DNA of 64,000 nucleotides from Rhodoplanes sp963724735 (GTDB lineage Bacteria; Pseudomonadota; Alphaproteobacteria; Rhizobiales; Xanthobacteraceae), in NCBI GenBank assembly GCA_963724735.1, contig CAVRVX010000004.1:82336-146335 (forward strand), in the 5' to 3' direction. Made by a program: the position numbers and the translations under genes. The number at the start of each line of letters is the position of its first letter. Positions within the stretch are counted from its first letter, which is position 1. Shown here one piece after another: positions 55,395 through 64,000 of the stretch. The notes beneath the pieces are model-generated. The model did no database searches and was not told the origin of the DNA. It saw nothing but the letters and a program-made list of their open reading frames with translations.

Positions 55395-55775
55395 ATGTTG
55401 CAGAGAAGGCAGAATTCCGATTTGGCGCGCTCGCGGTTACCGCGGCTATGCTGATCGCGTCATTGGCGAACGCTCGATCCCACCTCGAAATCGGCCAGTC
55501 CGGCGCCCGATAAGTCGAGCACTGGTTCTCCGAAGGAGATAAGGCTGAGTTTCAGCGAAGGTGTGATCGTGAAATTCTCGGGCTTGGAACTCAAGGATGA
55601 AAAGGGAACGACGATCCCGACCGGCACGGCCGTCATCGATAACAGGGACAAGAAACAACTGATCGTCCCGCTCACAGCGCCCTTGGCGGTTGGACGCTAT
55701 ACGGTCAACTGGCACGTGGTATCCGAAGATACCCATCGTGTGCAGGGCGAGTATTCTTTCCGAGTCCAGCGTTGA
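55395..55775 (+). pseudogene. CopC-like copper-binding protein (frameshifted N-terminus)
   Basis: The C-terminal part is clear CopC/YobA: SPKEIRLSFSEGVIVKFSGLELKD, TAVIDNRDKKQLIVPL and YTVNWHVVSEDTHRVQGEYSFRVQ. The signal peptide (ALAVTAAMLIASLANA) lies in another frame, and the ATG 55395 in yet another, so the N-terminus is broken twice. It also lacks the usual His after the signal (His-Ala in place of HPTSKS at the mature start is uncertain). It is followed immediately by a copD-like gene, as in copper-resistance operons. Confidence 0.72.
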
Positions 55776-56712
55776 TAGTCGAGGCCGGCCTCGTTCTCTC
55801 TCGCTTCCTGCACTACGCCGCCTTCGCTGACACTTTTCGGCGCATCGCGTTCCCGCTGTACGCCTACCCGCGCGCGCAGGCAAATTGCCTGCGCGCGTCG
55901 ATCGTTGGCGGACAGACTACGATATTGGCTGCAGCATTCAATGCGCCATTGAGTTGGTTGTCTTGGCTCGTCTTTGTTGTTGCAAGCATGACGGGTAGCT
56001 TGAGCGGCGTTGCCGATGGAGACGCGCTCTGGTCGGTCCTCTACGAGACCGGCTTTGGCAACGTGTGGATGGCGCGTTTCGCCGTGATGGCGATCCTCCT
56101 TTCACTGCTCGCGTTCCGGGCGGTCTTACCAGGGCGTCATCTCGATCGGCTCTCGCTGGCGCTCTCTGCCGCGCTGTTGGCGAGCCTGGCGGCAGTGGGA
56201 CACACCCAGATGGACGACGGGACCGCACGCATCATCCATGTAAGCACCGATGGACTGCATTTGCTCGGGGTCGGTGCGTGGCTCGGAGGCCTCTTGTGCC
56301 TCTTCCATCTTATGCCGAAGGCTGCCCGGACGGCCTCGGCCGACCTCGACCTCGCGGCGGTCGACGCGGCCTTGCGTTTCTCCTGAATCGGATACATCGC
56401 GGTCGGCGTCATCACCGGCTCGGGTCTCGTCAACGCCTGGTTCATGGTCGGCTCCATTCACGACGTGATGGAGACCGCATACGGGCGGAATTGCTCGTGA
56501 AGCTGGCCTTGTTCGGCGGCATGCTCACGCTCGCCGCCATCAATCGTTTCCGGATTGTCCCCACGTTGATGAGAGACGCCAAGTCCGAAGGGCGGCATGC
56601 CCTCCTCTACAAGCTTCGCAATCATATTCTCGGTGAGCAGGCATTGGGCTCGTTCATCGTTCTGATTGTGAGCGTGCTCGGCGTCATGGAGCCGGCTATC
56701 GGTCGGCCGTGA
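55772..56712 (+). pseudogene. CopD-like inner-membrane protein (stop and frameshift)
   Basis: A polytopic membrane protein overlapping the copC stop by four bases. The first segment is open from 55772 to TGA 56384-56386; sequence continues in frame with IGYIAVGVITGSGLVNAWFM, typical CopD, to about 56485, then shifts to ELLVKLALFGGMLTLAAINRF and ends AIGRP at 56712. The corrected protein has about eight membrane helices. An internal stop plus a one-base shift make it non-functional as written. CopD works with CopC in copper uptake or resistance. Confidence 0.72.
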
Positions 56713-56931
56713 CGCGGGCCGCCAGCGCGTAACTCCGGTGCGAGCCCGCTCACAGCAGTTCCCAGAAATCCTCCCTTCCTCAACCCACCCAATCTGTCTC
56801 ACGAGTGCTGACGGCGAACAGGTAGGCCAGGATGGTCTCACCAAGCCACAGCCGCAGGCCGGGACGAGGGGTGTCAAGCCCTAACAAGACTTGCTTCCAT
56901 TGGTTGGAAAGAGCGCAATGCTCAGGGTTAA

Positions 56932-57218
56932 TTAATCGCAGACCTGTACTGGTGGTCGGACCGATTCCTCTCCACTCATCCCAAACGGGCGCTCCGCGTG
57001 TCCAGTAACAGGCCGGAGCCTCGTAGACGATTGGCGGCGCGGTATAGATCGGAGCAGGTGCGTAGTACGGACGGGGCGCCGATGCGGCGCCAATAGGGTG
57101 CCGACTGCCAGCCCGCCGAGCACACCGGCGGTAATTTGGCCGTTCTCTGCGTAAGCCCCATTCGGGATTGTACTGAGAAAGGGGCGTTGACCGCCGCAAG
57201 CGCTACTGATGTCTTCAT
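56932..57218 (-). pseudogene. Small exported Pro/Tyr-rich protein (frameshifted)
   Basis: From ATG 57218 the start MKTSVALAAVNAPF looks like a signal peptide, continuing in other frames as GAYAENGQITAGVLGGLAVGTL (glycine-zipper) and RPYYAPAPIYTAPPIVYEAP, then WDEWRGI and the end PPVQVCD near 56932. The glycine-zipper then Pro/Tyr layout is common in small Hyphomicrobiales envelope proteins. At least two frame changes. The stretch on to 57610 holds nothing further that I can support. Confidence 0.5.
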
Positions 57219-57610
57219 GGCATGCCCCTTCGTGTTCTGGATTCTTAGTTCCATGTTGCGGCGAATTCAGGGCTTCTCCTAATCCTGGTTCTTTCCTCGC
57301 TCGACTTGATGGTGCTCCAGTTGCGCTTTGGGCTTTATCCGATTCCAAAGGATATTGCGATGCCGCGTTCCTGAACGATTGTTGCTCCCGTGCGCAATCC
57401 GCGCGCTCGGCGATCCGCCGACCCAGGCCCAGTATTTCGGCCGGGGCAACAGCGCTGCCTGCCGCTGCTCTTAGCCTCAGGAAGCTTGCCAGGGAGCGAC
57501 CAACGCCTGGCGATCAATCGCCACGGCGAAATCGGCTGAACTGAAATTGTTGAGTGGCGCCGGTCGGCGTTCTGTGCGCCACGCCTTGCCGCATGACTTA
57601 CATCGCCTTG

Positions 57611-57666
57611 ATTGCCCGATCCCGACGCATCCGGCATGCCGCTTTGCTTGACGCCGGTGTAGGTGA
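57611..57666 (-). repeat. 56-base sequence downstream of RHS remnant B
   Basis: Nearly identical to 49881-49936, with the same orientation relative to its RHS tail. It closes the variable segment that holds the toxin tail and candidate immunity gene. Confidence 0.82.
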
Positions 57667-57703
57667 TTTACGAGCTAAAAGTTACCGACGCCTAACTCCT
57701 GGA

Positions 57704-57931
57704 TTAGTGACTGAAATAGAGAATCATGCCCAGTCCTATCGCGCCAAAGCCAGCGATGACGAGTTGAATGGTTCCTATATAACGACCGATAATATATCTA
57801 CTCTTATCGAAAATAAGCTTCTTATCGATTTCAGAGCTTCGAGACACATCTGTCTTTGTAAAACCAGAAAGCATCAGGACTCCAAATAAACCACCGCGGC
57901 GAGTCCCAACAGCGACAAAAAATACCGACAT
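57704..57931 (-). CDS. Small membrane protein, candidate RHS immunity
   Basis: This 75-residue protein starts 11 bases after the stop of the RHS B toxin tail, preceded by AGG about 8 bases upstream. It has one membrane helix (YIGTIQLVIAGFGAIGLGMILYF) at the C-terminus and a charged middle (DVSRSSEIDKKLIFDKSRYI). No family recognised. Position directly behind a polymorphic-toxin tail is where immunity genes lie, so that role is proposed from context alone. Confidence 0.5.
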   Translation of the reverse strand: MSVFFVAVGTRRGGLFGVLMLSGFTKTDVSRSSEIDKKLIFDKSRYIIGRYIGTIQLVIAGFGAIGLGMILYFSH

Positions 57932-58901
57932 ATTTACCTGGGTTTACCAACTGATAAACTCGACACATAAGCTGATAATGCCGCAACAAGTTGCGAAGAA
58001 ACTTAAGACAAGTTGGCTGTACGATGATTGGCCGGAGGAGTAGGATGTTCCTCCAGAATGACCGCCAGACGGCGCGAAGCTTTGCCGCACCGGTCCTCCT
58101 CCACCGCCACCACTACTGCCCGCCTTATTTGGAACGACGGAAGGACCACTGACGGTGGTGGGCCATGGCATGACGGAATTGCTTCCGGTAAGAATTGTTT
58201 TCTTTATATTTGGATTATAATTTTCGTTATAACTCTTATAGATTTCATCCCCAAAATAGGTGTCGAGCGCGTCCGACGCTGCTGTTAGTACGTTAAGTGT
58301 ATTTCCTAGAGCCTGCGCTCCGATTTGCGGTACCTTGGCGACGCTACCTACGCCAGTTAATGCCAAATCATATCCAAATTTGAAGTTAGTTTGGTCTTTC
58401 CATTCCTGGGGTGCGGCGCTCCCGTACTTAATATCCATGTTGAAGATGTCAGATGCACTTGAACTGCTGGTGAGGTGACGCAGCGCCATACACTGTTAGT
58501 ATCATTAAAAGCGGGATGATTTTTCCTTCAGGATCTTTCTGAGTGATCTGGATTGTCACGACCGTAGCTGTACGTATTAGCAAGCTGCGGATCGGCGAGG
58601 AACATGCTGCTGATCCCCATTGGCCCGTGACTTGCTTGAGCTGATTTTTGATCTCCGATGGCAAGGGAACTCGGGTCTTGCGTTAGTGAATTGTCCCTGC
58701 CCCACTGTTGTAGTAACGAGCATTCAAGTAGCTGAGCCCGCTGTCATCCGTAAATTGTCCGATGTACTGCCCGCGCGGCCTTGCTCACTCCTGTATTTGT
58801 GGACGCCAGCACGCTCCCATACGGCGCGTAGTCGAACCACTGGGCGACGTTAGTCACCCCTCCGATTTCAGACTCGGCTTCAACGCAGCAGCTCGCAGCA
58901 A

Positions 58902-60338
58902 GGTGCTGTCGCGAATGTGGTTGGAAATTGGAGTGGCGCGGTCGCCGGTAACATGAAGGTATTGCCTCAGGCGGCGAGGTCAATGGGCTGAGCGATGGGT
59001 TGTGTGGCGAGGGTCTGCCAGCCGTCGACCTTTCGCATCATGGTCTGTCCTGAAGCGAGCAATGCCCAGAACAGCATGGCGGCGGTTTCGGCGGACGGCA
59101 GCACGGTTTGCGTCTTGATCCGCCGCCTGAACTCTTCGTGCAGCCGTTCGATAGCGTTCGTCGTCCGCGCGCTCTTCCATTGGCTCGGCTGCAAACGCGT
59201 GAAGGCGAACAGCGCGTCGCCAGCCTCTTCCAGGCTGTCGGCGACAGCGCGATGCTTGAGTTGCCATTTGCGGATGAACGCCTTCCGGCGCGTCTCGATC
59301 TCCTGCGGCGTCGCCGCGTAGATCATATCCGTATAATCGGCGGTGATTTCCTCATGCAGGCGCTCGGGCGCGTGGGCGAGCAGATTGCGATGCTTGTGCA
59401 CGGTGCAGCGCTGAACCGGTACGCCGTCCCACACCGCGGCGATCGCCTTGTCGAGCCCGGCCGCGCCGTCGACAATGAGGAAGTCGGGCCGCCGCAGCCC
59501 GCGCTTGATAAGATCGTCGAGCACGGCGCGCCAGGCTTCGGTGCTTTCGCCGCCCATGCTCCTCACTGCAAGCAGCACCTTCTGCCCGTCGGCGCGCACG
59601 CCGATGACGACGAGCAGCGAGATCGCGGTCGCTTTGCGGTCGAGCCGCGCGCGCACGACCGTGCCGTCGAGGATCAGCCGCACAATCGGCTCGTCGGCGA
59701 GCGAACGGGCGTTCCAGGCCTCCCAGTCGCCCTTCACCTTGCGCCAGGTCCGGCTCACAATGTCTTTGCCGACGGCGCCGCCGAACAGCGCGGCAAGCGC
59801 CCGCCGGACGCGGCGCGTGTTGACGCCGGCGAGATAGGCGCTCGCGATCAACGCCTCAGCCGCACGCGTGCGCCGCTGATAGGCGCGCAACGCCTGGCTC
59901 TTCCATTCCGTCGTGCCGCCGTCCGGCTGCATGAGACGCGCGCGCGGCACGGCAATCTCGGTTCGCCCGAACGTTCCCGTCAGCGTTCGCGTCCGGCTGC
60001 CGTGGCGGTGGCCAACGATGCCCGCCGAGGTCTCAAAACAACCGCTGTCCTTCGCTCGCCGGCCATAGCGCGGTCGCGCCAGCACGGCTGAAAGTTCGCC
60101 TTCGATCAGTTCTTCGATGAAGCAGCGCACCCGGTCGCGCACCGCGTTCTCGATCGGATCGAACCAACTGTCGAAAAGATGCTCGTCCGCGGCGGCGTCA
60201 GGCTGAAATCCGGTCGTATCAATGCTATCGTTCGTCATGGCGTGGTCTCCTGCCTGGCGCTCCAACGCCAGGCGATTTGAGGTTCATCACCCCGGAGACT
60301 ACGCCACCCTCAATTCCAACCAACACCGCGACAGGACC
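58902..60338 (-). mobile_element. IS256-family insertion sequence
   Basis: This 1437-base element has imperfect inverted ends, GGTGCTGTCGCG-N-TGGTTGGAA at left and the complement GGTCCTGTCGCG-N-TTGGTTGGAA at right. It interrupts the RHS B sequence within GCAGC/GTAAAGCG; the uninterrupted version is at 51710-51735. A clear 8-9 base target duplication is not evident. It encodes one complete transposase. Confidence 0.85.
58967..60238 (-). CDS. IS256-family transposase
   Basis: This 423-residue Mutator-type transposase starts at ATG 60238 behind AGGAGA (7 bases). The catalytic triad is visible: Asp in LILDGTVV, Asp in LIVDGAAGLD, and Glu in TNAIERLHEEFRRR. The C-x2-H motif QRCTVHKHRN is also present. 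The length is complete, and unlike the IS4 and IS30 genes here it is unbroken, so this element may still be active. Confidence 0.92.
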   Translation of the reverse strand: MTNDSIDTTGFQPDAAADEHLFDSWFDPIENAVRDRVRCFIEELIEGELSAVLARPRYGRRAKDSGCFETSAGIVGHRHGSRTRTLTGTFGRTEIAVPRARLMQPDGGTTEWKSQALRAYQRRTRAAEALIASAYLAGVNTRRVRRALAALFGGAVGKDIVSRTWRKVKGDWEAWNARSLADEPIVRLILDGTVVRARLDRKATAISLLVVIGVRADGQKVLLAVRSMGGESTEAWRAVLDDLIKRGLRRPDFLIVDGAAGLDKAIAAVWDGVPVQRCTVHKHRNLLAHAPERLHEEITADYTDMIYAATPQEIETRRKAFIRKWQLKHRAVADSLEEAGDALFAFTRLQPSQWKSARTTNAIERLHEEFRRRIKTQTVLPSAETAAMLFWALLASGQTMMRKVDGWQTLATQPIAQPIDLAA

Positions 60339-60803
60339 CAGCGTAAAGCGCGCGCCACATCGCGCGGAGTGACGCTTCTCGGCCGAGATCGGCGGCGACA
60401 TTCATGTAGCAATTGTACCCGTGAAAATCCAGTCTGGCCTCTTGCCCGCTGGGGATAGGCCATAACCAGAACATCCGAGACCGGATAGCCCTCTCGCTTA
60501 AACCCGCCATCCCACGTTATGCCCCCCGTTGCGCCCCGCCTTTAAGGTAAGGCGGGGTGAACGTAGCACAGGAGATCCAATGCGCAATCGTATTTCACGC
60601 TGCCTGTAGGGTTTGATTCTCGGGCCGTTTTGACTCTTGACGGAATTCGTCTTGTATCTTTTTCGCCAGTTTGGGCACAGTCGCTAGAATTCCGGGTAGT
60701 GCCATGAGCGGTCATATGCCGTCCCGAGCCGCTGGCTTCGGGTGTGAGCTTGGCCTGGCACTTCTGAACCGGCGGGCATGGAGATGATAATTAGTGTGGG
60801 GAA

Positions 60804-61163
60804 ATGGTTGCCGTGCTAACTGGCGCGACGAGCGCCATGGGAGTCCTTGCTCTTGTTGCGTACTTCTTTTTAATTCAAAGAACCCGAGCCCTGGAGGATT
60901 CCGAGTTTAAGTCTGTGAAGCAGATAGTTGAGGGAGAAGATATCTTCAACGCGGATCAAGTAATCCATATTCTAAATCGATTCGAGACAGACGCTTCTCG
61001 ACTATCTGCTCTGAGGGAGCTTGCAAAGGTTCAAGCGCGCAGCACCGACGGAGCGTCTCGACTATATGACAAGATCAAAAAAGGCATAAGTGTTACCGAT
61101 GTTCAGAAACAGCGATATATGCCGCACCTGGCTCTAGGCGCAATGCAAATCGCCGACGCCTGA
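60804..61163 (+). CDS. Small protein with N-terminal membrane helix
   Basis: This 119-residue protein has one membrane helix near the start (MGVLALVAYFFLI) and a soluble helical part (DEDIFNADQVIHIL-like EGEDIFNADQVIHILNRFET; ALRELAKVQARS). No family is recognised. Upstream ATG 60778 opens MEMIISVGKWLP in a neighbouring frame that would join at VLTG if one base were shifted, so the true N-terminus may be longer. It lies just before the broken amidotransferase. Confidence 0.55.
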   Translation: MVAVLTGATSAMGVLALVAYFFLIQRTRALEDSEFKSVKQIVEGEDIFNADQVIHILNRFETDASRLSALRELAKVQARSTDGASRLYDKIKKGISVTDVQKQRYMPHLALGAMQIADA

Positions 61164-61432
61164 TCCTGCCCAACCCAGCCAATCGACCACAATGTAGTGC
61201 CAAGGGGCTTTTCCGGCGCGGTTTTCGCCGCCCGTGGAATGGCCTTGCAAATTCGAACTGTAGAAGATCAGTTAGAGAATACGCATCCCTTCTGCCATGG
61301 TCCTTGGGCCTTCGTCCACAACGGTACGCTGCCCAAGTTCGACCCCCTACGACCGAGAATGATCGAAATGACGACGCCGGAGCACCGCGCGGCGATCCGC
61401 GGAGAAACCGATAGCGAGCATGTATTTCATCT

Positions 61433-63260
61433 CACTGCTGTCCGGCAATTAACTGAAGAAATTCAACTGGTTGGGAATTGGTAGCAAATCTAGATTTTGT
61501 AGAGCGGCATCGTTAAGCAGTTGATCCAACGGTGTTTTCTCGAAAAGCGTGAGGCTAGCAAGTGTAGGATTGTGTAGAGCGACGCTGCGACGCCGAGACG
61601 TTTTTTGACGATGGCAACGAGCACGTACACACTGATGGCGATCCAGATTTGCGTTTTCACCGCGTTCTCGTTCGTGCCGAAAAACGCCTTGATGCGCAGA
61701 TGCTGCTTGATCCATTTGAAGAACAACTCGACCTGCCAACGGCATTTGTAGAGCTGGGCGATGGTCAAAGCCGGAAGCTCGAAATTGTTGGTGAAGAACC
61801 CGAGGCGTTTGTCGTTCTCTTCGTCATAAAAAACGACGTAGCGCAGTGCGCTTATCCGTTGACTCAGGTAGCTCTAGATGTAGTGTGCCGTGAGGGTCGG
61901 CCGCGGTGGAGGTCTGCCAACGTAGCACACGATGGTCAGGGAGCGCGCTCGCTTTCCGAATTCCAGAAGGCATTTTCTGACGAAGCGAGCTGCGTTGCGT
62001 TCTTTGTTCAAACGACGCTGGCCGGACGGGCTTCGTCTGGCCCTGACTGTGCGGCAAGCGCCGCGCGGCAATTCTGAAAAGCCGGCCGGGTTTATACGAA
62101 TGCCTCGATTGCGGGCCACGTTGTCTTGCCGTGGATTCATCGTGGCTTTCCTCGTGATGATGAAACGATGGAGCCCCGGCACATATCACGGCCTGCGCCG
62201 CAAGCACGTCGACAGACCAGGACGCCTCGCCGCCCACACAGGGCGTCAGGCACGAGATCAAACCCATCAAACCGGGCATAGCCACTACATGATAGACATA
62301 ACCTAAGTCAACGGGATAAGCCACGTAGCGCAGATATTGCGGATGGTCGTTGGCTGACGTGACGGCCTGTGAGCCGAACGGTCTGAATCGCAGCGCAAGC
62401 CTAGTTGTTTTAATCGACGGGGATCGTGAATACACGCGCTGGAAAGCCTGTCTTGCTTTTGGGGCGGGATGACAGAGAAAGCACCCAGCGCTGCGTCAAG
62501 CAAGAGTACGAGGCGCGCAGGGAAAATCAGAGAAAATTCGCGATCCATGAATAGAGAAGCTGCCGGGTTCCGGCGTCATGAGGTCGAGTACGTTCACCTC
62601 ATGCATTTTGCCGTCGGAAACGTGGATAAACGAGGGAATGTTACCGCGCAGATCAATCTGCGTGTGCATCTTCACGGCAGCTTTGGCCTTGCGAAAATGT
62701 GCCCACGGAAACACTTTGAGCGATAGGTCAATCGTTGTCGTGTCTAAAGCGTACACGCTGTTGTCCAGATCAACCGCGAAGGCATCGTCTGCGTAGAGCC
62801 GCCGCGCTTGCGCGATCAAGCTGTTCGCGAAATCGCGATAAATGCGCCAATCGCGTTTCTCGTTCGCATCGCCCAGATTGCTGCGAGCGACGTGTCCGCG
62901 AATGCCGAGGGGATAAAGCTTGGCCTCATGCGCACGTAAACAGACTTCGATATCGCGCAAGCTTTCGCGAAACGTTAATTGCGCAAACGCCATGCTCAGA
63001 TATTGATCGAGATGTGAAAAGGTTTTGGTCGGATAATTCGAAGGGTAACGCAAAACGCAACGCCGGAACGTATGGAGTGGAAGAAAGTCCATAAGCTGGG
63101 CGAAAACCAGTTTGCCGATCGGCATGAGAAAACTCCGGGGTCGAAAAACCCCAGTTTCTCAAAATGACTTCGGAAATCGGTGACACCCCCCAAAATCCGT
63201 TTTCTTAGTCCTTATCAGCGCGTTACACTATGCCCCCGGCAGAATTGCCGGACAGCAGTG
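61433..63260 (-). mobile_element. IS4-family insertion sequence, copy 2
   Basis: The ends CACTGCTGTCCGGCAAT face each other, and a 9-base duplication ATTTCATCT lies at 61424-61432 and 63261-63269. The minus-strand transposase N-terminal part (62496-63125) holds VFAQLMDFLPLHTFRRCV, YALDTTTIDLSLKVFPW with the first catalytic Asp, and HTQIDLRGNIPSFIHVSDGK; the C-terminal part with the YREK motif YKCRWQVELFFKWIK is at 61490-61768. Between them is a 476-base insertion plus small indels. Compared with copy 1 it carries different damage, so the copies decayed separately. Confidence 0.88.
61847..62322. mobile_element. 476-base insertion inside IS4 copy 2
   Basis: It is flanked by an 11-base perfect duplication ACGTAGCGCAG (61836-61846 and 62323-62333). 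The ends are related inverted repeats: GCTTATCCGTTGACTCAGGT at left and, complemented, GCTTATCCCGTTGACTTAGGT at right, followed by a further matching GATGTAGTG. The interior has no convincing gene. It is a non-autonomous element or the deleted remnant of a larger one. Confidence 0.78.
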
Positions 63261-63650
63261 ATTTCATCTTGATTCTTTCGATGAATGACGCAATGCCCGA
63301 CCGGCCCCTGGTGGAAACTCTTAGCCTTAGTCTGGGACAGATCGTCGCTTGGTGCCACGAGATCGAGCCCGCCGCCAGGATCGGGTTGAACGTGTTGTTG
63401 ACCGATGGTGACCGGCTTGTCGGTTCGCGTTGGGGTCGCACGCTGCATTATGTCGAGCGTTGGGGCGTGCATGACTGCGAGATTTGCGAGGAGTTCCGCA
63501 CATCCGCCATGACCCGCGGCATAGCTATCGCGCCGTGGTCATCGCGTCGGAGCCGATTTCGCACGAACCGTGGCGCGAGCTGCCCGACGGCTGCGTCTTC
63601 GCCGTCACGACGAGGATGGCCTTGCAGATCAACTCCCAGCTGGGGAGCTG

Positions 63651-64000
63651 CCCGTCAACCGGTCATCGCAGAGGGAGCGCCCTCGACGGGCTAACGTTTC
63701 GACGCGCTGAGTGTAGCCTCGCCGATATCGTTACCCATCTACCAAGCGACCCTTGCTTCGGAAGTGAAACCACGGCTATGCCGGTGGTTACTTCACAAAG
63801 GCCTGTCACTTTTCTCTCTATACTCTTGCCCAGTGACGCTTATGGTTTTTGTCTGCTTCAAACCATTCCTCCCTCCCGAATTCATATGCCTTCGAATGCA
63901 ATAATAAACCTAACTTGACGACGTAAGAGGTCGTTTTGACGCGTCAGATTGTGCGTCCCGTCGGTGCATGCGGGCTGGCCACAACGAAACGAGTGCAACT
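63651..64000. other. Gene-free end of window
   Basis: About 350 bases after the amidotransferase remnant. An open frame continues from the amidotransferase to 63918 but its sequence no longer resembles the family. No RNA gene or repeat is seen. Confidence 0.5.

Larger units (their letters stand above)
57944..60655 (-). pseudogene. RHS/YD-repeat protein remnant B with toxin-like tail, split by IS256
   Basis: Reading from the right, homologous sequence to remnant A begins near 60655 and includes AADLGREASLRAMWRALY (60417-60340). The IS256 element follows, then VTNVAQWFDYAPYGSVLAST, GLSYLNARYYNSGAG, LTQDPSSLAIGDQ and NPITQKDPEGKII in different frames, ending with an unbroken 181-codon tail (57944-58489). 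That tail (FKFGYDLALTGVGSVAKVPQ ... GGGGGGPVRQSFAPSGG ... LSFFATCCGIISLCVEF) has a Gly-rich centre and a hydrophobic end; it is not related to the remnant A tail. The YD-repeat part before the core is mostly deleted compared with A. Confidence 0.7.
61197..63650 (+). pseudogene. Class II glutamine amidotransferase (EgtC/YafJ-like), split by IS4 copy 2
   Basis: Before the insertion: LENTHPFCHGPWAFVHNGTLP and AIRGETDSEHVFHLT, the Gn-AT II core after the missing N-terminal Cys region. After the insertion (from 63261): SDFILILSMNDAMPDR, then ARIGLNVLLTDGDRLVGSRWGR with TLHYVERWG, then, in another frame, HSYRAVVIASEPISHEPWREL and GCVFAVTTRMAL. The target duplication ATTTCATCT joins the halves exactly. 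The catalytic N-terminal cysteine region is also absent upstream, so the gene was broken at its start as well. Confidence 0.8.

Overview
The window reads as the chromosome of an alphaproteobacterium of the order Hyphomicrobiales (Rhizobiales). The evidence is the high-GC core gene set (odhA/odhB, ftsY, dapF, mtaB, yciB, gcvT/gcvH), an Omp25-type porin, a Mur-type manganese box in front of mntH, and short intergenic palindromic repeats of the rhizobial kind. It splits near 28.76 kb into a compact core half and a heavily rearranged accessory half.

Core half (1-28.7 kb). A liv-type ABC uptake operon with a fused permease-ATPase (livF, livMG, livH, livK) is followed by an SDR oxidoreductase and a bicupin protein. 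A cupin-type XRE regulator is divergent from the bicupin across a clear inverted-repeat operator. Then come mntH with its Mur box, a CNNM/CBS transporter-like protein, a GyrI-like secreted protein, dapF-mtaB-MaoC, an RluA-type pseudouridine synthase carrying a palindromic repeat inside its reading frame, ftsY, gcvT-gcvH, a DUF3775 protein, an L,D-transpeptidase, yciB, a tandem pair of unknown 80-residue proteins, odhA-odhB, a clan-AA aspartic protease and a porin. Three core genes (XRE-cupin, DUF3775, L,D-transpeptidase) each need one single-base shift. Either they are recent lesions or some indels in this sequence are assembly errors. Frameshifts elsewhere should be read with that in mind, although long genes such as odhA, the coupling ATPase and the serine recombinase are open throughout.

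Integrated element (28.76-about 40.6 kb). The 5' half of a tRNA-Gly(CCC) gene ends abruptly in the anticodon loop, and a tyrosine integrase starts 134 bases later. The element carries an AlpA-like regulator, a proline-rich membrane protein, a VirD4/TraD-like coupling ATPase, a frameshifted replication-relaxation protein, several small proteins, two exported alpha-helical proteins, a RuvC-fold nuclease coupled to an XRE repressor with striking palindromes, and an ATPase. I recognise no relaxase, and the right end is not visible.

Decayed defence island (41-45 kb). There are three broken genes with immune-type domains: a HEPN (RX4H) protein resembling ApeA, a SIR2-like protein, and a TIR domain fused to a Ser/Thr protein kinase. 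The last two lie between about 100-base direct repeats.

Mobile and toxin graveyard (45-64 kb). An IS4-family element sits inside an IS30-family element. An intact large serine recombinase follows. Two partial copies of an RHS (YD-repeat) polymorphic toxin locus lie on the minus strand. Their 3' tails differ, but both are followed by the same 56-base sequence, so the toxin/immunity cassette appears to have been exchanged; one copy keeps a toxin-like tail and a candidate immunity gene and is split by an IS256-family element. Between the copies are small exported glycine-zipper or His-rich proteins and broken copC/copD. A second IS4 copy, itself carrying a 476-base insertion, splits a class II glutamine amidotransferase gene.
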